DNA of 64,000 nucleotides from Pedobacter sp. ok626. GTDB taxonomy: Bacteria > Bacteroidota > Bacteroidia > Sphingobacteriales > Sphingobacteriaceae. The stretch is taken from assembly GCF_900100435.1 (NCBI RefSeq), contig NZ_FNEX01000017.1:1-64000 (forward strand), given 5' to 3'. Positions 8,848 to 17,239 of the stretch are shown one piece after another. The stretch's first letter is position 1; each line of letters starts with the position of its first letter. Both the position numbers and the translations under genes were made by a program. The notes under the pieces were generated by a model. The model saw only the letters and a program-made list of their open reading frames with translations, was not told the DNA's origin and ran no database searches.

Positions 8848-8986
8848 TTAATGTACCGTGAATTAAATTACCTTTAACTAGAACCAGAGCGAAACATAAG
8901 GTATCTTTAGACAAGGCAGAATATGAAAAAGTACTTGAGCTTTCAAAAGTTACCAAGTAGCGCTAGAAGAAACAAAACTCCCATTT

Positions 8987-9340
8987 ATGAAAGTTAAACG
9001 CATAGTAATGAATGTTAATACGCCAGATGTAGCATTGGCAAAGATCTTTTACCAGGATATTTTAGGACTTGAGCAATTGATGGATCATGGCTGGATCAGA
9101 ACATACGGATCTCATGAAACGTCAATGAATATCCAAATCAGCTTTGCCTCACAAGGGGGATCTGGTACAACGACACCGGATTTATCTATCGAAGTGGATG
9201 ATGTAGATGAGGCCTTTAAAAGGATAAAGAAAGCGGGCTTTCCAATAATATATGAACTGACAAATGAACCTTGGGGAGTCAGGCGGTTCTACACTCGTGA
9301 CCCTTTTGGGAACCTGATCAATATCCTTTCTCATTTATAA
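8987..9340 (+). CDS. VOC-family (glyoxalase/bleomycin-resistance/dioxygenase fold) protein
   Basis: 117 residues with two beta-alpha-beta-beta-beta modules: VKRIVMNVNTPDVALAKIFY followed by YQDILGLE in the first, and LSIEVDDVDEAFKRIKKAGF with FYTRDPFGNLINILSHL in the second. The DPxGN ending is typical of the vicinal-oxygen-chelate superfamily. Members include metal-dependent lyases, dioxygenases and drug-binding proteins; this one cannot be assigned further. It stands alone between the repeat region and the tRNA cluster and is followed by a terminator shared with the tRNAs. Confidence 0.85.
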   Translation: MKVKRIVMNVNTPDVALAKIFYQDILGLEQLMDHGWIRTYGSHETSMNIQISFASQGGSGTTTPDLSIEVDDVDEAFKRIKKAGFPIIYELTNEPWGVRRFYTRDPFGNLINILSHL

Positions 9341-9392
9341 ATTGACTGCGGCTTCATCTTTAAAAATACCGACAAAAAAGCTTCAAACGCAA

Positions 9393-9418
9393 AAAAGCTC
9401 ATCTTTCGATGAGCTTTT
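9393..9418. terminator. Bidirectional intrinsic terminator (VOC gene / tRNA cluster)
   Basis: A perfect 11-bp inverted repeat (9393-9403 with 9408-9418) has a 4-nt TTTC loop. The arms end in an A-run on one side and a T-run on the other, so it works in both directions. It sits between the VOC gene stop (9340, plus) and the 3' end of the last tRNA (9421, minus). Confidence 0.8.
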
Positions 9419-9420
9419 CG

Positions 9421-9492
9421 TAGCCCGCAGGGGAATCGAACCCCTATTTCCAGAATGAAAATCTGGCGTCCTAACCGGTAGACGAGCGGGCC
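9421..9492 (-). tRNA. tRNA-Glu (TTC), copy 1
   Basis: A 72-nt cloverleaf on the minus strand. Acceptor GGCCCGC pairs with GCGGGCT. The anticodon stem CCAGA/TCTGG encloses loop TTTTCAT with anticodon TTC (complement of 9457-9459). The T-arm contains GGTTCGATTCC. CCA is not encoded. It is the last gene of the fMet-Glu-fMet-Glu cluster and differs from copy 2 in the D-loop and by a compensated pair in the acceptor stem. Confidence 0.95.
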
Positions 9493-9537
9493 ATTTAGTA
9501 AAGCGACTCACATTGCTGCTTATGCCTTACCTTTGGG

Positions 9538-9610
<73 letters not shown>

Positions 9611-9687
9611 CTATATGTTTACAAAACTCCGTTTGTAAATGTCTTTGCCTCTTATTAACCGTTCAACATCTCGGTAATTGGCTTCCG

Positions 9688-9759
9688 TAGCCCGTAGGGG
9701 AATCGAACCCCTGTTTCCAGAATGAAAATCTGGCGTCCTCACCCCTAGACGAACGGGCC
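9688..9759 (-). tRNA. tRNA-Glu (TTC), copy 2
   Basis: A 72-nt cloverleaf with anticodon TTC (complement of 9724-9726). Acceptor GGCCCGT pairs with ACGGGCT. Its D-loop reads AGGGGTGA where copy 1 has ACCGGTTA. The acceptor base pair 7-66 is T-A here and C-G in copy 1, a compensatory change. CCA is not encoded. Confidence 0.95.
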
Positions 9760-9801
9760 ATTTAAGATTGCCTCAGCTTATAAAAGCTGCGAACCTTTTG
9801 G

Positions 9802-9874
<73 letters not shown>

Positions 9875-9923
9875 CTATATACAATTTCTTTAGTGTTTGT
9901 TAAATCCTTAACTCTTCCTCCGA

Positions 9924-9955
9924 ATTGGAATGCAAAGATATAATTCGTTCCTTTG
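9924..9955 (+). promoter_or_regulatory. Probable era promoter (ATTG, 20 bp, TTCCTTTG)
   Basis: ATTG (9924-9927) and TTCCTTTG (9948-9955) are separated by 20 bp, each one base away from the Bacteroidetes consensus TTTG / TAnnTTTG. Transcription would start near 9962, about 24 nt before the era ATG. It overlaps the divergent tRNA promoter: its -7 TTTG and the other promoter's -33 form the two arms of a 13-bp palindrome (9952-9964). Confidence 0.5.
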
Positions 9956-9964
9956 CAATGCAAA
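9933..9964 (-). promoter_or_regulatory. tRNA cluster promoter (perfect Bacteroidetes -33/-7)
   Basis: On the minus strand TTTG (9964-9961), a 20-bp spacer and TATCTTTG (9940-9933) match the Bacteroidetes consensus TTTG-N19-21-TAnnTTTG at every defined base. Transcription would start near 9926 and run through all four tRNAs to the terminator at 9393-9418. Confidence 0.75.
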
Positions 9965-9985
9965 TTTATTTTAAAAAATATTTTC

Positions 9986-10873
9986 ATGTCACATAAAGCA
10001 GGTTTTGTAAGCATAATAGGTAAGCCCAATGTGGGCAAATCCACCCTAATGAACGCCCTGGTAGGCGAAAAGCTTTCTATCATTACTCCAAAAGCACAGA
10101 CTACCCGTCACCGCATTTTAGGAATTGTGAACGAAGAAAGCTATCAAATTGTTTTTTCGGACACGCCCGGCATCATAAAACCACTGTATGGTTTGCAAGA
10201 TTCTATGATGAGTTCGGTAAAAGGAGCGTTAACTGATGCAGATCTGATTTTGTTTGTCACAGATATTAATGAGACACATGATGAGAATGATGTATTAGAA
10301 AAAATCATCAATACGGAAATCCCATTGGTAGTGCTATTGAATAAAATCGACAACTCTACACAGGAACAAGTAGATGAGAAATTCGCGTACTGGCAGGAAA
10401 AGTTAAATCCTAAACATATATATGCCATCTCGGCCCTGCACAAATATAATCTCGAAGGTATTTTGCCGATGATATTGGACTATATCCCCGAGCATCCAGC
10501 TTATTATGACAAGGAAGAATTAACCGACCGTAGCCAGCGCTTCTTCGTTTCGGAAATTATAAGAGAAAAAATATTCTTCAATTATAAAAAAGAAATCCCT
10601 TACAGTACTGAGGTTATCGTTACTGCCTTTAAAGAAGAACAAAGTAAAAATGGACCAATGGTGCGCATTACTGCCGAGATTGTAGTTGAACGCGATTCAC
10701 AAAAAAACATTCTTATCGGAACAGGCGGAACAATGCTTAAAAAAGTTGGAATGGAAGCACGCAAGGACATCGAGAAATTTCTGGATCAGAAAGTTTTCCT
10801 GGAGACATTTGTTAAAGTAATTCCAGATTGGCGTAGTAAAAAGAACTACCTGAAAAGCTTCGGTTACGACTAA
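9986..10873 (+). CDS. era: GTPase Era, 30S ribosome assembly factor
   Basis: 295 residues from the ATG at 9986 (MSHKAGFVSI); an upstream start at 9953 would overlap the promoter. The G domain has GKPNVGKS at 12-19, switch I around KAQTTRHR, DTPG in FSDTPGI and NKID. The C-terminal KH domain (about 200-295) contains GTGGTMLKKVG, the RNA-binding loop. Era binds the 3' end of 16S rRNA and helps mature the small subunit. The next gene is der, another ribosome-assembly GTPase, 84 bp away. Confidence 0.97.
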   Translation: MSHKAGFVSIIGKPNVGKSTLMNALVGEKLSIITPKAQTTRHRILGIVNEESYQIVFSDTPGIIKPLYGLQDSMMSSVKGALTDADLILFVTDINETHDENDVLEKIINTEIPLVVLLNKIDNSTQEQVDEKFAYWQEKLNPKHIYAISALHKYNLEGILPMILDYIPEHPAYYDKEELTDRSQRFFVSEIIREKIFFNYKKEIPYSTEVIVTAFKEEQSKNGPMVRITAEIVVERDSQKNILIGTGGTMLKKVGMEARKDIEKFLDQKVFLETFVKVIPDWRSKKNYLKSFGYD

Positions 10874-10957
10874 AATTTCTTACCCAAAAACTAAAATCAA
10901 GCATATCCACAGGATTGTGTATCTTTGTGGCTTTTAAAATATTCGTATAAAACACCC

Positions 10958-12259
10958 ATGGCAAACATTATTGCAATTGTCGGAAGACCTAACGTAGGCA
11001 AATCTACCCTTTTTAACCGCTTAACTGAGAGTCGTAAAGCTATTGTTGATGATTTCAGCGGGGTAACGCGCGATCGTCATTACGGATCAGCAGAGTGGAC
11101 AGATAAACAATTTACAGTGATCGATACTGGCGGTTATGTAGCCAATTCAGAAGATGTATTTGAAACTGCCATCCGCGAGCAAGTAGTTATTGCCATCGAA
11201 GAAGCCACTGTGCTTTTATTTATGGTTGACGTAACTACAGGCATTACCGATCTGGATGATGAGATTGCTCAATTGCTGAGACGCAGTAAAAAACCAGTAT
11301 ACATTGTTGTAAATAAGGTAGACAATACCCAGTTACAAAATGAGGCTGCTGTATTTTATAGCTTTGGTCTTGGAGAGATCCACCCAATATCCTCTATGAC
11401 AGGATCAGGGACAGGAGATTTATTAGACGAGGTGATCAAACACTTCGAAGATCTCCCTGAGGAAGAAAATGCATTACCTAAGCTGACTATCGTAGGAAGA
11501 CCAAATGTTGGAAAATCCTCTTTAATCAACGCACTAATTGGTAAAGAAAGAAATATTGTGACTCCTATTGCAGGTACTACAAGGGATTCGATCCATATCC
11601 ACTATAATCAATTCGGTCACGAGTTTATGTTTATTGATACTGCAGGTTTACGTAAAAAAACCAAGGTAAAAGAAAACATAGAATTTTACTCGGTAATGCG
11701 TACCATTAAGGCGCTGGAAGAAGCCGATGTAGTGATCCTGATGATTGATGCAATGGAAGGTTTGGAGTCTCAGGACGTGAACATTTTCCACCTTGCAGAG
11801 AAAAACAAGAAAGGAATCGTTATCCTGGTTAACAAATGGGATTTAGTAGAGAAGAACAGTAAAACAGTAAATGTATTTGAAGATCAAATCCGCCAAAAAC
11901 TACAACCGTTTACTGACATTCCTATCATCTTCACTTCAGTTGTTAACAAACAACGTATATTCCAGGCTATTGAAGCAGCGCTGGAGGTATTCAAAAACAG
12001 AGGCAAGAAAATCCCTACATCAAAATTAAATGATGTAATGTTGCCAATCATTGAAAAATACCCACCTCCTGCATTGAAAGGAAAATACATTAAAATCAAA
12101 TACATCACTCAGATCAGTGGTACATCTCCGATGTTCGCCTTCTTCTGTAACCTTCCTCAATACATTAAAGAACCGTATAAACGTTTCATTGAGAATAAGC
12201 TACGTGAGAACTTTGATTTCAGCGGAGTGCCAATTCAAATCTATTTCAGACAGAAATAA
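10958..12259 (+). CDS. der: GTPase Der (EngA), 50S ribosome assembly factor
   Basis: 433 residues with two tandem G domains: GRPNVGKS at 9-16 with DTGGY, and a second GRPNVGKS at about 174-181 with DTAGLRKK, NKWD and SA-like motifs. A C-terminal KH-like domain follows (EKYPPPALKGKYIKIKYITQ). Der acts in maturation of the large ribosomal subunit. The start at 10958 (MANIIAIVGR) fits the family; the extra 11 codons from 10925 do not. TATCTTTG at 10920-10927 is a possible -7 element. It ends only 11 bp from the convergent ctp gene with no clear terminator in between. Confidence 0.97.
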   Translation: MANIIAIVGRPNVGKSTLFNRLTESRKAIVDDFSGVTRDRHYGSAEWTDKQFTVIDTGGYVANSEDVFETAIREQVVIAIEEATVLLFMVDVTTGITDLDDEIAQLLRRSKKPVYIVVNKVDNTQLQNEAAVFYSFGLGEIHPISSMTGSGTGDLLDEVIKHFEDLPEEENALPKLTIVGRPNVGKSSLINALIGKERNIVTPIAGTTRDSIHIHYNQFGHEFMFIDTAGLRKKTKVKENIEFYSVMRTIKALEEADVVILMIDAMEGLESQDVNIFHLAEKNKKGIVILVNKWDLVEKNSKTVNVFEDQIRQKLQPFTDIPIIFTSVVNKQRIFQAIEAALEVFKNRGKKIPTSKLNDVMLPIIEKYPPPALKGKYIKIKYITQISGTSPMFAFFCNLPQYIKEPYKRFIENKLRENFDFSGVPIQIYFRQK

Positions 12260-12270
12260 AAAGAGTTTTA

Positions 12271-13851
12271 CTACTGCAAGCTGGCAACAGCTTGCTTTAC
12301 CATTGGATCACTTAGGTTTAATGCCTTGTAATAACCGGCATCACCTAAGTGATACTTGTATAAAAGCAGTTTAATTTCATTACAAATGAGTGATTTTGAA
12401 GCGCTCAACTGCTTCTGATCGATCACAACATCCCTATTCTGGATATACTTTAATAAGTCCTTATAATCGACATCACTAATCGAAAACGTAGACATATTTT
12501 GATCTAAATAACTCGCATTATACCTCTTGGCCAGTATGTCATACACAAAATCAAACAATATCTTTTTAGAAATCAGCTTACTGTAGAACCTATTATACCC
12601 CGTGGTATCTAGTTTTACATAAATATCAGGCTGTATCCCGCCTCTTGCAAGGTTTTTACTCTTTACTGTGTCTTTTGCACTATATGTATTATCAGTGGTC
12701 AACTCACCATCATTAAAACGGTCGTCAATCTCATTCTTATAAGCCCTATAGCCTTTTTTATAGGATTTCTGAATACTTCTACCCGAAGGAGTGTAATAAC
12801 GTGCTATGGTAAGGTTTAAAGCAGAGCCATCACCAAAAGGAAATTGCTCCTGAACCAGCCCTTTACCAAAAGAACGGCGGCCGATGATCACCCCTCTACC
12901 CCAATCCTGTACAGCACCTGCAAGAATCTCGCTGGCAGAAGCCGAATTTTCATTAATTAATACGGCAAGCTTACCTTGTTCGAACTCTCCCCCACCTGAA
13001 GTGGTATAGTCCGTACGGGGTTCGTGCTTTCCTTCTGTATATACAATCAGCTTGTTCTCTTGCAAAATCTGGTTGGCTAAACCAGTAGCAGCACTCAGAT
13101 AACCACCTCCATTATCTCTTAAATCAAGTATCAGCTTTTTCATGCCTTTGGACTTCAGGGACCTTATAGCTTCTATAAAATCTTTGTCTGTATCTGCACC
13201 GAACTTACTGATCCTGACATAAGCCGTTTCGGAGTTTAACAGGTAGGCTGCGTCGATACTGCTCACTTTTACACGGCTACGGTTAACAAAGAAAACCATT
13301 TGCTGGGTATCTCTAGGATGAAGGATGGTCAACTTTACAGCAGTCCCCTTTTTACCCCTGATCCGTCCGACCATCTGCTCCCTTGGCAAGGCTTTACCAC
13401 TTACTGTAACTGTATCTATTTTTAGTATCTTATCTCCTTGCTTAATCCCAGCGTTAAAAGCGGGACCATCTTTTACCACGTTGGTAACCAGCAAAGTATC
13501 GTTCAGGATATAATATTCAACACCAATCCCCTCAAAGTTCCCTTCCAACGCTTCGGTCTGTTCACTGGCTTCATCGGCCGGAAGATACATACTATGCGGA
13601 TCCAGCTGATGCAACAAACTATCTATAGGTAAGTGATTTAAGGAGTCGGCATTTACCTCATCAACGTAGTTTTTATTGATGATATGAATGATTTCATCGA
13701 CCTTTTCAGTGTTGTTATTGACAAATGCCACCGGCTTTTGAAACTGATACCCCTGATCTTTCAAAAATTTATAGCCCAAAAACATTCCGACAATTAACGT
13801 AGCCGAATAAGTAAGGGCTATTAAGACATTAAAATGGGTATTCCTTTTCAT
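12271..13851 (-). CDS. S41-family C-terminal processing peptidase (CtpA-like)
   Basis: 526 residues. An N-terminal membrane anchor lies at about 8-30, and a PDZ domain at about 100-185 (EGIGVEYYILND, GDKILKIDTVTVSG). The S41 catalytic core follows with LRDNGGGYLSAA and SASASEILAGAVQDWGRG. By comparison with E. coli Tsp/Prc the catalytic Ser is residue 305 and the general-base Lys is 330 in SFGKGLVQ. Such serine-lysine proteases cut periplasmic proteins at hydrophobic C-termini. It stands alone, convergent with der and divergent from murQ. Confidence 0.93.
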   Translation of the reverse strand: MKRNTHFNVLIALTYSATLIVGMFLGYKFLKDQGYQFQKPVAFVNNNTEKVDEIIHIINKNYVDEVNADSLNHLPIDSLLHQLDPHSMYLPADEASEQTEALEGNFEGIGVEYYILNDTLLVTNVVKDGPAFNAGIKQGDKILKIDTVTVSGKALPREQMVGRIRGKKGTAVKLTILHPRDTQQMVFFVNRSRVKVSSIDAAYLLNSETAYVRISKFGADTDKDFIEAIRSLKSKGMKKLILDLRDNGGGYLSAATGLANQILQENKLIVYTEGKHEPRTDYTTSGGGEFEQGKLAVLINENSASASEILAGAVQDWGRGVIIGRRSFGKGLVQEQFPFGDGSALNLTIARYYTPSGRSIQKSYKKGYRAYKNEIDDRFNDGELTTDNTYSAKDTVKSKNLARGGIQPDIYVKLDTTGYNRFYSKLISKKILFDFVYDILAKRYNASYLDQNMSTFSISDVDYKDLLKYIQNRDVVIDQKQLSASKSLICNEIKLLLYKYHLGDAGYYKALNLSDPMVKQAVASLQ

Positions 13852-13993
13852 AGATAAACGCTGCGTAAAGTTATAAAATTACCCAGTCAAATAATAAATT
13901 AAACTATGTTCATTTGCAATTGTTTAACATTTTGATAGAATTATTACGGAAGCTGCAGAATTAGGTATAAATTATACGGTTTTTACGCATAAA

Positions 13994-14012
13994 TTTCTTG
14001 TTTAACAAGAAA
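13994..14012. promoter_or_regulatory. 19-bp palindrome in the ctp-murQ divergent region
   Basis: Perfect 9-bp arms (13994-14002 and 14004-14012) around a single central T, in the 264-bp gap between two divergent genes, about 105 bp before murQ. It could be a protein operator, but in AT-rich DNA such a palindrome can also be chance. No convincing -33/-7 pair was found in the gap. Confidence 0.3.
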
Positions 14013-14115
14013 ATAACGAGTTTTATAAATCCATCCTAAGCAATACAATTACAAATAAAACAAGAATGGATGGCTGAATGCAGCCCTAAAATAATAAACA
14101 TACATACAAAAAGAT

Positions 14116-14934
14116 ATGATAAGAGTAACCGAGCAAGAGTCAAAGTACCATGATATCGACCAGATGTCGGTACTTGAAATTCTGAAAGGCATCAATGAAG
14201 AAGATAAACTTGTTCCACAAGCTGTAGAAAAAGCAATCCCACAAATAGAGAAATTAGCAACTGCAGTAGCAGAGCGCATGGCAAATGGGGGAAGATTGTT
14301 TTACATCGGGGCAGGTACAAGTGGCCGTTTAGGTGTTGTCGATGCATCAGAATGTCCGCCAACATTTGGCGTTCCTTTTGATTGGGTAGTTGGTATTATT
14401 GCTGGTGGTGATACCGCCATCAGAAAAGCGGTTGAAAACGCAGAAGACGATGTGAACCAAGCATGGATTGACCTTCAGGAATACAACATCAATGCTAAAG
14501 ATTCTTTGATAGGTCTAGCCGCTTCGGGCACAACCCCTTATGTTGTAGCGGGCTTAAACACTGCACGCAGTAAAGGAATTCTTACCGGATGTATTGTATG
14601 CAATGAAGGTGGCCCTATTGCTGCTGAAAGCGATTTTCCGGTAGAAGTAGTAGTTGGCCCCGAATTTTTAACAGGATCAACCCGTATGAAATCCGGCACG
14701 GCACAAAAGTTGGTTTTAAATATGCTGAGCACCACGGTGATGATAAGATTGGGCCGGGTAAAGGGCAATAAAATGGTGGATATGCAGTTAACCAATCATA
14801 AACTGGTTGACAGAGGCACGCAAATGGTCATGGATGAATTACACATCGACTACGACAAGGCCGCAGATTTACTATTGCGTCACGGAAGCGTTCGCAAAGC
14901 TGTAGAAGCCAGTAGAGCAAGTCATAACGAATAA
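14116..14934 (+). CDS. murQ: N-acetylmuramic acid 6-phosphate etherase
   Basis: 272 residues with a SIS domain. The diagnostic stretch FYIGAGTSGRLGVVDASECP is followed by PTFGVP, with the catalytic Glu at 79 (Glu83 in E. coli MurQ). GSTRMKSGTAQKLVLNMLST and LTNHKLVDRGTQMV are also family signatures. The enzyme splits the lactyl ether of MurNAc-6-phosphate to GlcNAc-6-phosphate during cell-wall recycling. No MurNAc kinase or permease lies next to it. It is followed after 14 bp by an uncharacterised gene, possibly co-transcribed. Confidence 0.96.
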   Translation: MIRVTEQESKYHDIDQMSVLEILKGINEEDKLVPQAVEKAIPQIEKLATAVAERMANGGRLFYIGAGTSGRLGVVDASECPPTFGVPFDWVVGIIAGGDTAIRKAVENAEDDVNQAWIDLQEYNINAKDSLIGLAASGTTPYVVAGLNTARSKGILTGCIVCNEGGPIAAESDFPVEVVVGPEFLTGSTRMKSGTAQKLVLNMLSTTVMIRLGRVKGNKMVDMQLTNHKLVDRGTQMVMDELHIDYDKAADLLLRHGSVRKAVEASRASHNE

Positions 14935-14948
14935 CAAAAAACAAGTAT

Positions 14949-15521
14949 ATGCACGAAATAGAACCTTATTATCTCTGGAGGGATGATTATATAGCAGCAG
15001 AAGATGAGCGTTCGCCCTTTTACAACACAGAGTATTCGGAGTTTTATTTTGACAAGCAGCTGTACAACTTCCTCATTCATCCACAATGGGACGATTTTGG
15101 ATCAGGTACATTATACCTCAAAGTATTGTATGTGGACTATGATAGAAACTTCGCCATCATTGAGTTTATAGGTGAATGGAACGATGCTATTGGCAATGAC
15201 ATTATGCTCTTAAAACGCGAAATTCTGGAATTGATGATGGATGAAGGCATCAACAAGTTTATCCTTATCGGCGAAAACGTGTTGAACTTCCACTCTTCTG
15301 AAGAAGATAGCTATTATGAAGAATGGTTTCAGGATGTTGAAGATGGTTGGATTACAGGGATTAACTTCCAGGAGCATGTCATCAATGAGTTCAAAAGCAA
15401 TAATATTGATTACTATATCAACTTCGGCGGACAGCTTGACGATTTGGCATGGCGCACTTTAAAACCACTTCAATTCTTTAAAAAAGTTGAAGAAACCCTG
15501 ACAAAAAGGCTTGGGGCATAG
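14949..15521 (+). CDS. Conserved hypothetical protein
   Basis: 190 residues, acidic, rich in aromatic residues (YYLWRDDY, YFDKQLYNFLIHPQWDDFG), with no signal peptide and no membrane helix. Alternating strands and helices (KVLYVDYDRNFAIIEFIGEW, ILELMMDEGINKFILIGENV) suggest a compact alpha/beta fold, loosely STAS-like; that is only an impression. It follows murQ by 14 bp and precedes a Bax-inhibitor-1 gene. I do not recognise a function. Confidence 0.7.
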   Translation: MHEIEPYYLWRDDYIAAEDERSPFYNTEYSEFYFDKQLYNFLIHPQWDDFGSGTLYLKVLYVDYDRNFAIIEFIGEWNDAIGNDIMLLKREILELMMDEGINKFILIGENVLNFHSSEEDSYYEEWFQDVEDGWITGINFQEHVINEFKSNNIDYYINFGGQLDDLAWRTLKPLQFFKKVEETLTKRLGA

Positions 15522-15523
15522 CT

Positions 15524-15553
15524 TTTGTATGATAGAAACAATTAGTACCTTTA
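15524..15553 (+). promoter_or_regulatory. Possible promoter of the Bax-inhibitor-1 gene
   Basis: TTTG (15524-15527), an 18-bp spacer and TACCTTTA (15546-15553) resemble a Bacteroidetes promoter with a slightly short spacer and one mismatch. It overlaps only the end of the preceding gene's 3' flank and lies 16 bp before the ATG. Confidence 0.35.
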
Positions 15554-15569
15554 AATAAATTTAAAACAA

Positions 15570-16322
15570 ATGGATAACAAAAATAATTATGACTGGTCAC
15601 AACAATCTGTTTTTGTAGAAAAGACGACGGCTGGTGTGGGTAAGAAATTCTTTGCTAATGTGTTCTTATGGATGTTTGTGGCATTGACCTTGTCAAGCTT
15701 TGCAGCTTACTATATGTCGAGCACACCTGAAATGATGACTTACCTGATCAATCAGGAAACTGGTAAAATGGGCATGTTAGGTTGGGTAGCAATGCTTTCC
15801 CCACTTGGATTGGTTTTATTGATGAGTGCAGGCCTTAACCGTCTATCTTTTGGAGCGTTAGTAGGAGTCTTCATTCTTTATTCTGTATTGACAGGAGTAA
15901 GCTTAAGCTTTATTCTATTGGCTTATACCTCAGGTTCAGTATTAAGCTGCTTTATTGGTGCTGCTGGTATCTTTGGTATCATGGCCGTAATGGGTTATAC
16001 GACCAATGTGGATTTAAGTAAATTTGGCCCAATCTTAATGATAGGTGTAGTTGGTTTAGTGATCGCCAGTGTGGTAAATATGTTCATTCAAAGTGCAAAC
16101 TTTAGCTTGTTCATGGCCTTTATCGGTATCGCTATCTTTACAGCCTTAACTGCTTACGACGTTCAAAAACTAAAACGAATAGGTGCTGGTTTAGAAGAAA
16201 GTGGCGCACGTATGGAAGATGCTGATACTAAGAAATTGGCCATTATGGGTGCTTTATCACTTTATCTTGACTTCTTAAACATTTTCATTTACTTGCTAAG
16301 AATATTTGGCGACAGAAGATAA
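15570..16322 (+). CDS. Bax inhibitor-1/YccA-family membrane protein
   Basis: 250 residues. A short cytoplasmic N-terminus is followed by about seven hydrophobic helices, starting with FLWMFVALTLSSFAAYYM and including GWVAMLSPLGLVLLMSAGL and FSLFMAFIGIAIFTALTAYD. The family signature TAYDVQKLK is near 203-211, and the C-terminus is LSLYLDFLNIFIYLLRIFG. Bacterial members are membrane proteins of the TMBIM family, some of which leak calcium; the role here is unknown. A terminator follows. Confidence 0.93.
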   Translation: MDNKNNYDWSQQSVFVEKTTAGVGKKFFANVFLWMFVALTLSSFAAYYMSSTPEMMTYLINQETGKMGMLGWVAMLSPLGLVLLMSAGLNRLSFGALVGVFILYSVLTGVSLSFILLAYTSGSVLSCFIGAAGIFGIMAVMGYTTNVDLSKFGPILMIGVVGLVIASVVNMFIQSANFSLFMAFIGIAIFTALTAYDVQKLKRIGAGLEESGARMEDADTKKLAIMGALSLYLDFLNIFIYLLRIFGDRR

Positions 16323-16344
16323 TCACAACATTAAACTATAACAT

Positions 16345-16376
16345 AGGGCTCCCAAATCGGGGGCCTTATTTGTTTA
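16345..16376 (+). terminator. Intrinsic terminator after the Bax-inhibitor-1 gene
   Basis: A 9-bp stem (16345-16353 with 16359-16367, two G-U pairs) has a 5-nt loop and is followed by the T-rich stretch TTATTTGTTT, 22 bp after the stop codon. Confidence 0.65.
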
Positions 16377-16417
16377 ACAGGTGGCAAAGTTAGGTACTGC
16401 CATAAATATTTACACAA

Positions 16418-17053
16418 ATGAATTACAAAAAAATATTCATCCTTAGCTTAATGTTATGCATTGGGCTAACGAGCAAAGCGCAAGACTTCACCCGTGCTAA
16501 TTTTAAAATTGAAGATTATAAAAAAGGTGTTCAGAAAATTGAACTTACTTTTAACACCTTCGTCATCGGAATAAATCCTGATGGAGAAATTTCTTCCCTT
16601 GAGCCTTTAAGAAGGAGCCGCCAAAACGACTGGGACGATTATGAAGACAATCCGGTTTATGGGTCAAAAAACCTAGGTAGCTTAAACGTCATCTATTATG
16701 ATAATTTTAACCTGGATAAATCCGGAAAAATAAAATCAATAGATGGGATTCCATTCGATTATTACAGCAGCTTTGATATCCATGACAAAAAGGGTAGACT
16801 AAAGTCTATTGGTAAAACCGTGATCAAATACAATAACAATTTTGATATTCATGAAATCAATGGCACCCTAAAATCTATTGGTGATATCGACTTCAAATAC
16901 AATAATAATTTTGATATACATGAGCTCAAGGGAACCCTAAAATCTGTTGGTCCTATTAAAATAACTTGGTACAATACATTTGATAATGAAGCACAGCGTG
17001 GCAAAATAAAATCCATTAAAGGAAATACACGCACCATGCATGTTACTAAATAG
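16418..17053 (+). CDS. Secreted protein with tandem 23-residue repeats, function unknown
   Basis: 211 residues with a signal peptide (cleavage near SKAQ at 19-22). The second half is built of four repeats of 23 residues (about 104-195) with the pattern LKSIG...KYNNNFDIHE, plus a degenerate copy at about 87-103 and a trailing KIKSIKGN. The repeated beta-strand-turn pattern with Asn and Asp would suit a small beta-solenoid or sheet. No enzyme motif is seen. It stands alone between two regulatory regions. The 5-bp hairpin at 17065-17082 behind it is too weak to call a terminator. Confidence 0.75.
   Translation: MNYKKIFILSLMLCIGLTSKAQDFTRANFKIEDYKKGVQKIELTFNTFVIGINPDGEISSLEPLRRSRQNDWDDYEDNPVYGSKNLGSLNVIYYDNFNLDKSGKIKSIDGIPFDYYSSFDIHDKKGRLKSIGKTVIKYNNNFDIHEINGTLKSIGDIDFKYNNNFDIHELKGTLKSVGPIKITWYNTFDNEAQRGKIKSIKGNTRTMHVTK
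16727..17002 (+). repeat. Four tandem 69-72-bp coding repeats
   Basis: In-frame repeats inside the secreted protein gene. The two central units (about 16796-16933) are nearly identical in DNA as well as protein, which points to recent duplication by slippage or recombination. The outer units have diverged. Confidence 0.7.
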
Positions 17054-17203
17054 ACAGCGATTGACGACCGCCCTCATGGTCGATAATTTTATTGTTAACA
17101 TAGAAACACTTGGCAAGTAAATCATTGAAATACAGAATATAATTCCAATTTTCACGAAAATCAGCCCCATTAATACAATTTTATATGCTTTAACCGCTGT
17201 TTT

Positions 17204-17235
17204 TTTGGAAATGATTTTTCTTTGTTGCACCTTTG
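17204..17235 (+). promoter_or_regulatory. metH promoter (TTTG, 20 bp, CACCTTTG)
   Basis: TTTG (17204-17207), a 20-bp spacer and CACCTTTG (17228-17235) fit the Bacteroidetes promoter with one mismatch in the -7 box. The expected start, about 7 nt further, is near 17241, which is exactly where the first stem of the riboswitch begins. Confidence 0.6.
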
Positions 17236-17239
17236 TAAT

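Noticed and set aside
10144..10443. 99-codon open frame on the minus strand inside era
   Set aside because: It is fully antisense to the conserved Era G domain, has unusual composition and no start context; a shadow frame. The same holds for similar antisense frames within metH, thrA, the susC genes and the helicase.
10920..10927. TATCTTTG before der as a full promoter
   Set aside because: The -7 box is perfect but there is no TTTG at 19-21 bp upstream, so only the motif is mentioned with der.
16727..17002. CRISPR-like reading of regularly spaced repeats
   Set aside because: The repeats are in frame, contiguous and coding, with no spacers and no cas genes; no CRISPR array was seen anywhere in the window.
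17065..17082. Hairpin after the repeat-protein gene as terminator
   Set aside because: Only a 5-bp stem with an 8-nt loop and an interrupted T stretch; too weak to support.
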